From Enterobacter sp. RIT418 (GTDB lineage: Bacteria; Pseudomonadota; Gammaproteobacteria; Enterobacterales; Enterobacteriaceae): DNA of 64,000 nt. Made by a program: the position numbers and the translations under genes. Where the stretch lies: contig NZ_QBJD02000009.1 in NCBI RefSeq assembly GCF_003057745.1, positions 152,063 to 216,062 of the forward strand, given 5' to 3'. Numbering within the stretch: position 1 is the first letter of the stretch; each line of letters starts with the position of its first letter. The notes beneath the pieces are model-generated. The model was not told the origin of the DNA and searched no databases. It saw nothing but the letters and a program-made list of their open reading frames with translations. Shown piece by piece: positions 40,018-48,932 of the stretch.

Positions 40018-40446
40018 ATGTATCAGACAATCATAATGCCGGTTGATGTTTTTGAAATGGAGCTGAGCGACAAGGCCGTACGCCACGCGGAGTTCCTGGC
40101 GCAGCAGGATGGGATCATTCATCTTTTACACGTTCTGCCGGGTTCCGCCAGCCTCAGCCTGCACCGCTTCGCCGCCGACGTGCGCCGCTTTGAGGAACAT
40201 CTTCAGCACGAAGCGGAAACGCGCCTGCAAACCATGGTCGGGCACTTCAGCATCGATCCTTCACGTATTAAAACCCACGTCAGGTTTGGCAGCGTGCGCG
40301 ACGTTGTGAACGAACTGGCGGAAGAGCTGAAGGCCGACGTCGTCGTCATCGGTTCGCGCAATCCGTCGATCACCACGCATCTTTTAGGCTCCAACGCCTC
40401 CAGCGTGATCCGCCATACCCATATTCCGGTGATGGTGGTCAGATAG
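40018..40446 (+). CDS. uspG: Universal stress protein UspG
   Basis: This 142-residue UspA-fold protein has a C-terminal ATP-binding motif ([22 protein letters not shown], the G-2x-G-9x-G-S/T type). UspG autophosphorylates and is induced in stationary phase. The start at MYQTIIMP follows AAGGAG closely; an upstream ATG 45 bases earlier is not needed. A bidirectional terminator separates it from the convergent oxidoreductase operon. Confidence 0.94.
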   Translation: MYQTIIMPVDVFEMELSDKAVRHAEFLAQQDGIIHLLHVLPGSASLSLHRFAADVRRFEEHLQHEAETRLQTMVGHFSIDPSRIKTHVRFGSVRDVVNELAEELKADVVVIGSRNPSITTHLLGSNASSVIRHTHIPVMVVR

Positions 40447-40454
40447 CGCGCATA

Positions 40455-40480
40455 AAAAACCCCGCTTCAGCGGGGTTTTT
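40455..40480. terminator. Bidirectional terminator, uspG / DmsC-like gene
   Basis: AAAACCCCGC / GCGGGGTTTT with a TTCA loop and T-tracts on both strands. Confidence 0.9.
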
Positions 40481-40484
40481 GCTC

Positions 40485-41252
40485 TCAGTACAAGTGACCA
40501 ATATTGACGATGGTGCTCACCGTGTCGCCGAAGAACGTCAGTCGGCTTAATACCAGGCCCACCAGCAGGATGGCGAAAACGGCCTTCTGCATCGGCTGAC
40601 GCATCATCGTCAGCGCGCAGCCTACCGCACAGCAGGCGAGGCTTCCCAGATAAAGCGGCGAGCTGAGCCACGCGTGGGCAGTCATCTTCATGATGGTTCC
40701 CCCGCTCAGCCACATCACCGGCGCGGCAATCATTAGCGCCATCAGCACCAGCACGCCATTGCGCAGGGCGCAGCCAGAGGCGTTCAGCCGCAGCAGCGGC
40801 GCGGCGGCGCAGCCCATCACCCAGACGGTGGCGAAGAACAGCATCATGGTGATGCCGTTGGCAATCGCCTGCATCGCAGGGGCAGCGTAGGTCATGCCCT
40901 GGACAACAACCAGCAGAATGCCGAACAGGGACGCCAGCAGTGCCGCGCCCTTGTTGCCTTTGGTCAGGAACGCCAGGCCAATCGTGCCGCCGTAAAGCGT
41001 TGCGCCCAGAATTTCGCGGCTCAGCCAGGCGTGCTTGAGGTTAATCAGCGCGTTATAGGCGTGCTCCGGGTGCGCCAGGTGCAGGATCGCGGCGATGGAC
41101 GCCACGCCGAGGATCAGACCCGTTATCAGCCAGTGAATGCGGTTGCCCTCAAGCTCTCCGCGCAGCGTGCGCCAGGTCAGCAGCAGCGTCATGCCAACGG
41201 ACATCTGGCTCAGCACGGTGAAAATCACCAGCGGCAGTTCGTACTTTTCCAT
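40485..41252 (-). CDS. DmsC-family membrane anchor subunit
   Basis: This 255-residue integral membrane protein with about eight helices belongs to the DmsC group, which oxidises menaquinol and anchors the catalytic and iron-sulfur subunits. The N-terminal segment (ELPLVIFTVLSQMSVGMTLLL) is typical. It is the last gene of the chaperone-A-B-C operon; its ATG is shared with the stop of the iron-sulfur subunit gene. No haem-ligating histidine pair is obvious, which fits DmsC rather than NrfD-like cytochromes. Confidence 0.85.
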   Translation of the reverse strand: MEKYELPLVIFTVLSQMSVGMTLLLTWRTLRGELEGNRIHWLITGLILGVASIAAILHLAHPEHAYNALINLKHAWLSREILGATLYGGTIGLAFLTKGNKGAALLASLFGILLVVVQGMTYAAPAMQAIANGITMMLFFATVWVMGCAAAPLLRLNASGCALRNGVLVLMALMIAAPVMWLSGGTIMKMTAHAWLSSPLYLGSLACCAVGCALTMMRQPMQKAVFAILLVGLVLSRLTFFGDTVSTIVNIGHLY

Positions 41253-41809
41253 TATTTATCCCCCGGCTGTTTAGGCTGACGAGCGAGAATAAAGCGCGTT
41301 CCCGGATTGAGCTGCGGCATGCGCGGGAAGCCCGGCGGGTACTGCACCGCGTTGTTTGGCAGCGGATCGGCGTCCAGATCGATAAGCGTCAGCGCGCCCA
41401 CCGGGCAGGCGTTCACGCAGGCCGGGTTCATGCCGATATCCAGACGCTCGTAGCACATGCTGCACTTCTCGGCTTTCTGCGTCTCTTCGTTAAAGCGCGG
41501 CGCGCCGTAAGGGCAGTTGCGGATGCAGTTTTTACAGCCGATGCAGCGCTCAGGGTTATGCACCACCACGCCGTCGTCGCGTTTGGTGTACGCCTCAACC
41601 GGGCAGGCCGCCAGGCAGGCCGGGTTTTCGCAGTGGTTGCAGGCCAGCGAGAAAAAGGCGCGCTCCTCGTGCGGATAAATTTCTTTATCCAGCGGGTAGA
41701 CGTTGCGCCAGAAGCGTTCCGGCTCAAGCTGGTTAAAGCTTTTGCAGGCCATTGCGCATCCGCGGCAGCCAATACACTTATCACTGTTCACTAAAAATGC
41801 GCGTCTCAT
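41252..41809 (-). CDS. Four-cluster ferredoxin subunit (DmsB-like)
   Basis: This 185-residue electron-transfer subunit has sixteen cysteines in four groups: CIGCRGCAMAC (12-22), CNHC..CLAACP, CIGCKNCIRNCP and CSMC..CVNACP, for four [4Fe-4S] clusters. It passes electrons from the DmsC-like anchor to the molybdenum subunit. It has no export signal of its own and would be carried out with the Tat-signal catalytic subunit. Its ATG overlaps the stop of the A-subunit gene. Confidence 0.92.
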   Translation of the reverse strand: MRRAFLVNSDKCIGCRGCAMACKSFNQLEPERFWRNVYPLDKEIYPHEERAFFSLACNHCENPACLAACPVEAYTKRDDGVVVHNPERCIGCKNCIRNCPYGAPRFNEETQKAEKCSMCYERLDIGMNPACVNACPVGALTLIDLDADPLPNNAVQYPPGFPRMPQLNPGTRFILARQPKQPGDK

Positions 41810-44082
41810 GCCTCTACTCCTTCATTCGCGATGAGGACAATGTCTACAAACTGGTCGTGGATCGCCGCGCCCGGCGCGCCGGTGGCCATCAGGCCCATAT
41901 CGGCCGGGGTATCTTTCACCACGTTTTGCACGTTATAGCTGAGCTTGTTGAACCAGGACTCATACATCACCAGGAAATCTTCCGGCACGTTGGTGGTCAC
42001 TTTGGCACGCAGCTCCACTTCACCGATCTCGTTGAATACCCGAACTTTCGCCAGGTCGCGGATGCCTTTTTTCTCCGCCGCTACCGGGTGGATATAGACG
42101 AACGGCTCCGGCCAGAAGACCTGCATCCAGTCGAGGTTAACGAACTGGGAGTGCAGCCCGTACTGCAGGTGCGGCGTAAAGAGGTGGAACGGCAGCTTGC
42201 CTTCGGCAGCCGGCAGGTATTCCGGCAGCGCCTTATGGCCGTTTTTCGCACAGCGTTCGGATAAAAATTCATATTTACCCGACGGCGTTTTGAACTTGCG
42301 ATCGTGCCAGGCGGCGCTGCTCGGCATTTTGGCCTTCACCGGCCCGTCCAGCAGATCGTCCCAGGAGCTGATGCCAAACTGCTTCGCCAGCCCGTCGTTG
42401 AACTCGAGATCCAGCCATTTTTTCTGATCGACATCCTGAGGGAAGGTACACGAACCCGGCTCCATTTTGTTGATGGTTCGGGAGAGCAGCACGGCAATGT
42501 CCAGGTCGCTCTTGCATTCGTACATGGGCTTGATGGCCGGCTCGTTGACCGTCAGCCAGTAGTGCCAGTAGGAAGACGAGGCGCTCCAGTGCTCGAACGT
42601 GGTGGTGACGGGCAGAACAATGTCCGCGTGCTGTACCGTCTCGTTAAAGAACTGGTCAACGCAGACGACCATCTCCAGCTTCTCGAACGCTTTTTCCATC
42701 TTGTTGCGGTCAAAGTCCTGCGCGAACGGGTTCTTACAGGCTACCCACAGCATGCGAATCGGCGGATCGTTGGCGTCCAGAATGCTCTGCGCGGTCTGGT
42801 TAAGGTTAAGCGCGCGGTCGGCGTATTTGCTCTTTTCGCCGCTGTCGCTGACGAATTCCCCGACCGGGCCTGAGGCACCTTCCATGCCGACCGATCCGAC
42901 CGGCGGCTTTTGCGTCATGGCATGGTAGTTATAGCCCCAGGTTTGCAGATGGCCGTAGCGCGCGCCGCCGCCTTCTACGCCGATGTTGCCGGTCATCGCC
43001 ACAAACGCATCGATCGCGCGTACGTTCGCGCCGCCGTTGACGTGGCGCTGCATGCCGTAGCCAATCCAGACGGTGGACGGCTTCACGGCGGTGAACTCTT
43101 CGGCAAGCTGACGAATGACGTCCGGGGCCAGGCCACAGATTTCAGAAGCCCACTCGACCGTCACGTTATTGAGCAGGTACTGCTCAAACTCCGGATAGCC
43201 GTGGGCATAGTTGTTCACAAAATCCTGGTCCACGCGGCCGATGTCGACCAGGTGGCGGGCCATGCCGAGCGCCAGCGCGCCGTCGGAGCCCGAGCGCACG
43301 CGCAGGTAGAGGTCGGCTTTTGCGGCGGTTTGCGAGAACAGCGGATCGATCACGACCACCTTCGCCCCTTTCTCGCGCGCCTCGTAGATGTACTTCATGG
43401 AGTGCATGGAGCACCACGCCGGGTTCGCGCCCCAAAGGATGATGTACTTGGCTTTCACCATATCTTCCGGGTCGTTACACCACATGTCGCCCATGTCGTA
43501 ATGCTGCGCGTCAATGCCCGCAGGCCAGCACGGCGTGCCCGCAAAGCGGGTGGTGTAGCCCAGAGAGGACATCATCCCCTCGACGGCATAGCTCATCACG
43601 CCGAGGTTGCCGGAGTATTTCGTCAGCGCCAGCCCCAGCAGGGAGCCGTCTTTCTTTTTGATCTCCAGCATTTTGCTGGCAATACGCTGCATCGCTTCAT
43701 CCCAGGAGATGCGGCGCCATTTACCGCTGCCGCGCCCGTCCTGAATCATCGGATATTTAATGCGGTCCGGAGAGTAAACGCGGCGAGGATAGGTCAGCCC
43801 CTTCACGCACGGCGAGCCGTGGGTAAAGGTCGATTCGCCCGCGCCTTCAACGAAGGTGATGACATCATCCTTCACCCAGGTTTTTAAGCTACAGGTGTCA
43901 TAGCAGTTGCGCGGGCAGGCGTTGCGGAAAATTTTGTAGGTCTTCGGATTAAACGGAATCGGCGGCTGCGCCATCGCGCAGCGGGAGGATAATAATCCGC
44001 CGGGTAACGCGGCGACCGTGCCTAATGCAATGAGCCCCTTTAAAAAGGAGCGCCTGTTCAGTTGCCCTGTATCAATGCTCAT
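41806..44082 (-). CDS. DmsA-like molybdopterin oxidoreductase catalytic subunit
   Basis: This 758-residue enzyme of the DMSO reductase superfamily has a twin-arginine signal (NRRSFLKG, Arg10-Arg11), so it acts in the periplasm. Cys56, Cys60, Cys64 and Cys92 bind a [4Fe-4S] cluster, and a C-terminal molydopterin dinucleotide-binding domain follows (about 640-755). By rough alignment with E. coli DmsA, the molybdenum ligand (Ser176 there) maps to Cys185 in the segment GTPCWPAGID. A Cys ligand would place it nearer polysulfide/thiosulfate-type reductases than true DMSO reductases. The substrate is unknown. It has no counterpart at this site in K-12. Confidence 0.88.
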   Translation of the reverse strand: MSIDTGQLNRRSFLKGLIALGTVAALPGGLLSSRCAMAQPPIPFNPKTYKIFRNACPRNCYDTCSLKTWVKDDVITFVEGAGESTFTHGSPCVKGLTYPRRVYSPDRIKYPMIQDGRGSGKWRRISWDEAMQRIASKMLEIKKKDGSLLGLALTKYSGNLGVMSYAVEGMMSSLGYTTRFAGTPCWPAGIDAQHYDMGDMWCNDPEDMVKAKYIILWGANPAWCSMHSMKYIYEAREKGAKVVVIDPLFSQTAAKADLYLRVRSGSDGALALGMARHLVDIGRVDQDFVNNYAHGYPEFEQYLLNNVTVEWASEICGLAPDVIRQLAEEFTAVKPSTVWIGYGMQRHVNGGANVRAIDAFVAMTGNIGVEGGGARYGHLQTWGYNYHAMTQKPPVGSVGMEGASGPVGEFVSDSGEKSKYADRALNLNQTAQSILDANDPPIRMLWVACKNPFAQDFDRNKMEKAFEKLEMVVCVDQFFNETVQHADIVLPVTTTFEHWSASSSYWHYWLTVNEPAIKPMYECKSDLDIAVLLSRTINKMEPGSCTFPQDVDQKKWLDLEFNDGLAKQFGISSWDDLLDGPVKAKMPSSAAWHDRKFKTPSGKYEFLSERCAKNGHKALPEYLPAAEGKLPFHLFTPHLQYGLHSQFVNLDWMQVFWPEPFVYIHPVAAEKKGIRDLAKVRVFNEIGEVELRAKVTTNVPEDFLVMYESWFNKLSYNVQNVVKDTPADMGLMATGAPGAAIHDQFVDIVLIANEGVEA

Positions 44083-44654
44083 AATATTACTCTCGCTTTT
44101 AATTCATCTAACCAATTAGTCATACGATTCGCGACCGATTTGATTGCGGAAGTTTTTGCTTTGTTATTTATTCTTTCAATAAATGTCGGCAGCCATAATT
44201 CGACATGTCCCGTTGTGAAACGGGTTAATGCGTCATGATATTGCGGTGACTGCCTGGCATGAGCGGATAACATCACGATTAATTCCAGCTCAAAGCTAAC
44301 GTGGTCATCCGGCACGCCGTTTTCATCATTAACAAACAGACCAATGCTGTGTAAAAACTCGCGTACCCCAAGGGTCGTCGGGCCCATCACCATCGGCTCA
44401 TCATCGATATACACCGAGGCGTAAGGCGCAGCCAGCGGGGCCATAGGGCCGACGAAGAGCGCATTGAAATCATATTCAATATCCAGCCAGATATCGTCAT
44501 GCCACTCTGCGCTTTCGGGAAGAAGCTGTCGCAAGGCCTTATTTCGGGAGGTCATTTCCGCGGCGTTAAAAAAATCACGCAGCGCCAGACCTGTAGACTC
44601 AAATAATGACAGCGCGTCATATATTGAATTGGTGAATATGTTTTTATCATTCAT
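44079..44654 (-). CDS. TorD/DmsD-family maturation chaperone
   Basis: This 191-residue, mostly helical cytoplasmic protein contains the family signature region YDFNALFVGPMAPLAAPYASVYIDD (about 60-85) and a conserved later part with DHVSFELELIVML. Such chaperones bind the Tat signal of their molybdoenzyme until cofactor loading is complete. It is the first gene of the operon, and its stop overlaps the A-subunit ATG, which suits a dedicated partner. Confidence 0.85.
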   Translation of the reverse strand: MNDKNIFTNSIYDALSLFESTGLALRDFFNAAEMTSRNKALRQLLPESAEWHDDIWLDIEYDFNALFVGPMAPLAAPYASVYIDDEPMVMGPTTLGVREFLHSIGLFVNDENGVPDDHVSFELELIVMLSAHARQSPQYHDALTRFTTGHVELWLPTFIERINNKAKTSAIKSVANRMTNWLDELKARVIL

Positions 44655-44716
44655 ACGAAATGCAAATAATTATCCGCTAAAAATCTCGCAGATATTAGCA
44701 ATACATTAAATATTTT

Positions 44717-44728
44717 CTTTGATCAAAG
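44717..44728. promoter_or_regulatory. Palindrome upstream of the oxidoreductase operon
   Basis: CTTTGATCAAAG is a perfect 12-base palindrome about 65 bases before the chaperone ATG, near a -10-like TAATAT (minus strand, 44692-44697). The half-sites overlap, so it is not a standard FNR box; it may still be an operator. Confidence 0.4.
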
Positions 44729-44788
44729 CGGGCAACTCGATTCTTGAAGGAAAAAATCGGAAGGAAAATCGGTAAAAAAAATAGAACT

Positions 44789-44818
44789 AAAAAAAAGCCG
44801 CCTCGTGGAGAGGCGGCT
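44789..44818 (-). terminator. Terminator after ahpF
   Basis: AGCCGCCTC / GAGGCGGCT stem with GTG loop; the A-run at 44789-44796 becomes the U-tract on the ahpF strand. Confidence 0.85.
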
Positions 44819-44845
44819 GTGCAGGTGTCGTCTTACTTTCTTTTA

Positions 44846-46411
44846 TTATGCGGTTTTGGTGCGGATCAGGTAGTCGAAAGCGCTCAGCGATGCCTTCGCG
44901 CCTTCGCCAGTCGCGATGATGATCTGCTTGTACGGGACGGTTGTGCAGTCGCCGGCGGCAAACACGCCCTTCACGCTGGTTTCGCATTTAGCGTCGATGA
45001 TGATCTCGCCCATGCGGTTGCGCTCAATCGCGCCTTCCAGCCAGGTGGTGTTGGGCAGCAGGCCAATCTGAACAAAGATCCCCGAAAGCTGAACGCTGTG
45101 GACGTCTCCGCTTACGCGGTCGCGGTATTCCAGACCGGTCACCTTGCTGCCGTCGCCCTTCACTTCTGTCGTCTGCGCGTTCAGCACGATGTCGACGTTT
45201 TTCAGGCTGCGCACTTTGTCCTGCAGCACCTGGTCCGCCTTCATCTCTGGAGCAAACTCCAGCAGCGTCACGTGTTCAACGATCCCCGCCAGGTCGATAG
45301 CCGCCTCAACGCCGGAGTTACCGCCGCCGATCACCGCCACGCGCTTGCCTTTAAACAGCGGGCCGTCGCAGTGCGGGCAATAGGTGACGCCTTTGGTGCG
45401 ATACTGATCTTCACCCGGCACGTTCATGTTGCGCCATTTTGCACCGGTGGCAATGATGATGCTCCGCGCTTTCAATACCGCGCCAGAGGCCGTTTCAATC
45501 TGGTGCAGACCTCCTTCAACCGCCGCCGGAACCAGCCTGCTGGCGCTCTGGCTGTCGATCACATCTACGTCGTAGTCGCTAACGTGCGCCTTCAGGGCGC
45601 CTGCCAGCTTCTGACCTTCGGTCTTCGGCACGGAAATGTAGTTTTCGATGTCAACGGTGTCCAGCACCTGGCCGCCGAAACGCTCGCCCATCAGGCCGGT
45701 ACGAATGCCTTTACGCGCGGAGTACACCGCCGCCGCCGCGCCCGCCGGGCCGGACCCCACGATCAGGACGTCGTAAGCATCGCGTTTGTTCAGCGCTTCC
45801 GCCGCGCGTCTTTCCGCGCCGGAATCCACTTTGGCAACGATTTCGCTCAGCGTCATGCGGCCCTGGCCAAACTCCTTGCCGTTCAAATAGACGGCCGGAA
45901 CGCCCATCACGTTGCGTTCGGTGATTTCATTCTGGTACGTGCCGCCGTCAATCGCCGTGTGCTTGATGCGCGGGTTGAGCACCGACATCAGGTTCAGCGC
46001 CTGCACCACGTCCGGGCAGTTGTGGCAGGAGAGCGAGTAATAGGTTTCAAACTCAAAGTCACCGTCGATATCGCGGATCTGCTCCAGCAGCGCCTGCGCC
46101 TCTTTTGACGGATGACCGCCGGTCCACAGCAGCGCCAGCACCAGCGAGGTAAATTCGTGCCCCAGAGGAGACCCCGCGAAACGCGGCCCCTGGTCGGAGC
46201 CCGGGTTGGCGATCAGGAAAGAAGGCTTGCGCACGGCCAGTGAGTTATCTTCCCTGAACGTCACCTTCGGCGACAGCTCGGCGATCTCAGCCAGCAGTTC
46301 TTTGATCTCTGCCGATTTCGCGCTGTCGTCCAGCGTGGCAATCAGCTCAACGGGTTTAGTCAGTTTCTCAAGGTAGGCCTTGAGCTGGGTTTTCATGTTT
46401 GTGTCGAGCAT
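44846..46411 (-). CDS. ahpF: Alkyl hydroperoxide reductase subunit F
   Basis: This 521-residue FAD/NADH disulfide reductase recharges AhpC. The N-terminal double thioredoxin-like domain has the redox pair Cys129/Cys132 (CHNC); the thioredoxin-reductase-like part has the FAD motif GSGPAG, the pair CPHC near residues 345-348 and an NADH site GGGNSG. I start at [10 protein letters not shown], identical to E. coli; an upstream in-frame ATG is unlikely. Transcribed with ahpC. Confidence 0.97.
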   Translation of the reverse strand: MLDTNMKTQLKAYLEKLTKPVELIATLDDSAKSAEIKELLAEIAELSPKVTFREDNSLAVRKPSFLIANPGSDQGPRFAGSPLGHEFTSLVLALLWTGGHPSKEAQALLEQIRDIDGDFEFETYYSLSCHNCPDVVQALNLMSVLNPRIKHTAIDGGTYQNEITERNVMGVPAVYLNGKEFGQGRMTLSEIVAKVDSGAERRAAEALNKRDAYDVLIVGSGPAGAAAAVYSARKGIRTGLMGERFGGQVLDTVDIENYISVPKTEGQKLAGALKAHVSDYDVDVIDSQSASRLVPAAVEGGLHQIETASGAVLKARSIIIATGAKWRNMNVPGEDQYRTKGVTYCPHCDGPLFKGKRVAVIGGGNSGVEAAIDLAGIVEHVTLLEFAPEMKADQVLQDKVRSLKNVDIVLNAQTTEVKGDGSKVTGLEYRDRVSGDVHSVQLSGIFVQIGLLPNTTWLEGAIERNRMGEIIIDAKCETSVKGVFAAGDCTTVPYKQIIIATGEGAKASLSAFDYLIRTKTA

Positions 46412-46651
46412 TGTTCTTCCCTCTCTTAAAACGTCATCATGCAAGCTGCCTTATGCGGGCGGCCTGAATGCAACTTGCATCATGGTGCTGAAATAAAATG
46501 GGCGCGGGCGCGCCCATAGCTGAAACCATTTCCGGGTATTTCGCGTCAGAGCCAGGCGGCTAGCCTGTGTATCCCCGGAAGCTTACAGAAGTAAGTGACC
46601 GGGGTAAGCAGGCGACGCCATGGCAGCCATGGCGTGAAAGACGACGGAAAT
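46412..46651 (-). other. ahpC-ahpF intercistronic region with three stem-loops
   Basis: The 240-base spacer has no gene. It holds ACGCCATGG / CCATGGCGT (46615-46635), a larger CCCCGG / CCGGGG stem with a GCTTAC / GTAAGT inner arm (46573-46604), and a GGGCGCG / CGCGCCC stem (about 46500-46515). Such structures probably lower read-through and explain the excess of AhpC over AhpF. The middle structure resembles dispersed enterobacterial repeats. Confidence 0.5.
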
Positions 46652-47215
46652 TTAGATCTTGCCGACCAGGTCCAGAGATGGAGCCAGCGTTGCTTCGCCT
46701 TCTTTCCATTTCGCCGGGCACACTTCGCCTGGGTGAGACGCCACGTACTGAGCGGCTTTCACTTTACGCAGCAGGTCAGACGCATCGCGGCCGATACCTT
46801 CAGCGGTAACTTCGATAGCCTGGATAATGCCCTGCGGGTCAACGACGAAGGTCGCGCGGTCTGCCAGGCCTTCATCTTCACGCATGTTGTCGAAGTTACG
46901 GGTCAGGGCGCCGGTTGGGTCGCCGATCATCGCGTATTTGATTTTCGCGATGGTTTCAGAGCTGCTGTGCCACGCTTTGTGGGTGAAGTGGGTATCGGTA
47001 GAAACAGAGTAAACGTCTACGCCCAGCTTCTGCAGCTCTTCATAGTGGTCTGCCACGTCGCCCAGTTCGGTCGGGCAAACGAAGGTGAAGTCAGCCGGAT
47101 AGAAGAAGAAAACGCTCCAGCGGCCTTCGGTATCTTTCTCGGTCACTTCGATGAATTCACCGTTTTTGAACGCCTGGTTTTTAAAAGGTTTAATTTTGGT
47201 GTTAATCAAAGACAT
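46652..47215 (-). CDS. ahpC: Alkyl hydroperoxide reductase subunit C (peroxiredoxin)
   Basis: This 187-residue typical 2-Cys peroxiredoxin removes organic peroxides and hydrogen peroxide. The peroxidatic Cys47 is in FTFVCPTE and the resolving Cys166 in GEVCPAKW. The start at [11 protein letters not shown] is the E. coli one; an upstream in-frame start adds 14 residues of leader. OxyR control is known for E. coli ahpCF, but I did not identify a confident OxyR site in the 5' region. Confidence 0.97.
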   Translation of the reverse strand: MSLINTKIKPFKNQAFKNGEFIEVTEKDTEGRWSVFFFYPADFTFVCPTELGDVADHYEELQKLGVDVYSVSTDTHFTHKAWHSSSETIAKIKYAMIGDPTGALTRNFDNMREDEGLADRATFVVDPQGIIQAIEVTAEGIGRDASDLLRKVKAAQYVASHPGEVCPAKWKEGEATLAPSLDLVGKI

Positions 47216-47879
47216 CTGTACTTCCTCCGTGTTTTCGTTGAGAGATAAGGTAACCAACTTTGTTCATCGGGGCTAATGCGTATGCTTTATCAAATCAATC
47301 AGCCAAACCTAACAACGCGATAAATGCAGGTGAAAACCCTAAACGTAAAAAGGCCGCCTCAGCGGGCGGCCCTGATACCTGAACTTCCCGCAGGTTATTC
47401 AGTGCCAGCCTAAGCTGGCGTTGCGTTGCGCTCTACATACCTTTATATCAAGGCCGTAACAGCGCGTTAATTACATCACCCAGGTGAATAATGGGCAATC
47501 CGCAACAGTAGCAATCTTGTCTATGATTACGATAGGTTTTACCGAACATGCCGCGCACAGTCCGCCCTTCGGGAACATTATTAATGAGAATTAATTACAA
47601 TAGCGGATAAAAAGGGTAAAACCGACAAGCGGGAATAATAGGATGAGGAGGAAGTATAACGACGGATTATCTCTAAAAAAAAAATCCTCACATTTTACGA
47701 GTAAAAATATCTTCAACTTAATTAAAGTTCTATTTCAATAATCGAGCAACGTGATATATTTAGTAAATATTCAAATAGTTTTAAGTTAGCCAATCACAAG
47801 GATTGTAAATGGTTAACCTCGAACTATAGTTACCGATTATGTACTAGAACCCGCAACGTCAGCTCACTCAGGATGAACT
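47216..47879. other. 664-base gap between ahpC and ybdO (dsbG position)
   Basis: K-12 has dsbG here; no trace of it is visible. The first 130 bases are the ahpC promoter region. A candidate small RNA lies at 47347-47434 on the minus strand. The remainder (about 47580-47879) is distinctly AT-rich, with a run of ten A near 47675-47684, and includes the ybdO Shine-Dalgarno AGGA before the ATG at 47880. Confidence 0.6.
47347..47434 (-). ncRNA. Candidate small RNA upstream of ahpC
   Basis: On the minus strand, TTAACG, a 17-base spacer and an extended -10 (TGA-TATAAA, 47442-47447) predict a start near 47434. About 88 bases on, a 7-base GC stem GGCCGCC / GGCGGCC is followed by TTTTT (47347-47351). 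Between them are two further stems: GCCAGC / GCTGGC and an ACCTG / CAGGT pair. The terminator ends 131 bases before the ahpC ATG, so this could be a separate small RNA or an attenuated ahpC leader. I do not recognise a named family. Confidence 0.55.
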
Positions 47880-48776
47880 ATGGCCAACCTTTACGACCTT
47901 AAAAAATTCGACCTCAACCTTTTAGTCATTTTTGAGTGTATTTACCAAAACCTCAGCATCAGTAAAGCGGCGGAGACGCTCTACATTACCCCTTCGGCCG
48001 TGAGCCAGTCGCTTCAACGCCTGCGCACGCAGCTGAACGATCCTTTATTCATTCGTGCCGGAAAGGGCATTACCCCCACGACGGTCGGCGTCAATCTGCA
48101 TCATCATCTTGAGCAAAACCTCAACCAGATTGAGCAGACCATCAACATAATGAATGAGTCAGAGCTGAAGAAGAATTTTGTGATTTATTGTCCGCAAATT
48201 GTCGCTAAAGGACGGCTCACCGACTTTTTACGACAGCTGCTTCAGGAGGAGAATTATGAAGTTGATCAATACGATATGGTCCTTTCCCCTGAAACGGCAG
48301 AAGATCTGTTGGCCTACCGCAAAGCCGATCTGGTTTTCACCTTCGCACCGGTAAATAACCGCTCCGTGATCTGTACTCATTTTCTGCAGTTTCCGATGGT
48401 GTTAGTTGGGCGCAGCGACCATCCTCGATTCAGAGAAAACATGACGCACGAAGAGCTGCTGCAGGAGAAATTCACCCAGCTCAGAAGCCAGGAGTCCGGC
48501 ATCAGAGAGTTCCAAATGCAGGTTGAAAAGCTTTTTCCGGAACGGAGTATTGCGTTTCGCAGCGACTCGTATATATCGATACTGAACGTTATTAGCACGA
48601 CCGACCTATTAGGCTATGTACCCACACCTATATTTGAACAATATAAAGATAGCTTGCATTTAAAAACCGTAGATATATGTTTCAAATTACCAAAGCCGGA
48701 CGTCTATATGCAATATAACCGCTCTGCATTAAACAACCGAATCTTCGCGCAGTTCATCGAAAAAATAAAAAACTAG
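47880..48776 (+). CDS. ybdO: LysR-family transcriptional regulator YbdO
   Basis: This 298-residue LysR regulator has a helix-turn-helix at about residues 20-60 (SISKAAETLYITPSAVSQSLQRLR). The first 90 residues match E. coli YbdO closely, while the effector domain is more diverged, suggesting a different ligand or relaxed constraint. It stands upstream of ybdN and ybdM on the same strand, as in K-12. Codon use and base composition are more AT-rich than in the flanking housekeeping genes. Confidence 0.9.
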   Translation: MANLYDLKKFDLNLLVIFECIYQNLSISKAAETLYITPSAVSQSLQRLRTQLNDPLFIRAGKGITPTTVGVNLHHHLEQNLNQIEQTINIMNESELKKNFVIYCPQIVAKGRLTDFLRQLLQEENYEVDQYDMVLSPETAEDLLAYRKADLVFTFAPVNNRSVICTHFLQFPMVLVGRSDHPRFRENMTHEELLQEKFTQLRSQESGIREFQMQVEKLFPERSIAFRSDSYISILNVISTTDLLGYVPTPIFEQYKDSLHLKTVDICFKLPKPDVYMQYNRSALNNRIFAQFIEKIKN

Positions 48777-48786
48777 CCGCCATAAT

Positions 48787-48821
48787 TGTTTCACAATTGT
48801 TAATCATCACATTGTGAAACA
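48787..48821. promoter_or_regulatory. Inverted repeat between ybdO and ybdN
   Basis: Perfect 11-base arms TGTTTCACAAT / ATTGTGAAACA flank a 13-base AT-rich spacer. It begins ten bases after the ybdO stop and has no T-tract. It could be an operator for ybdN-ybdM or a transcript-end hairpin. Confidence 0.5.
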
Positions 48822-48932
48822 GTTCTGCACGCCATTATTCTAAAATTCACCTTGCCGTAGAGGGTTTGTTATTACATATTGACTCGGGTAACTATCTGAT
48901 TTTGGACATTCATACTCAGGAAGAGATTGAAT

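Noticed and set aside
42910..43887. Plus-strand frame of 325 codons opposite the DmsA-like gene
   Set aside because: Antisense shadow without ribosome binding site; the minus-strand gene has all expected motifs.
44717..44728. FNR site before the oxidoreductase operon
   Set aside because: TTGATCAA has overlapping half-sites without the four-base spacer of a true FNR box; kept only as an unassigned palindrome.
44744..46108. Plus-strand frame of 454 codons opposite ahpF
   Set aside because: Antisense to an intact, conserved gene and crosses the ahpF terminator; composition is that of a frame shadow.
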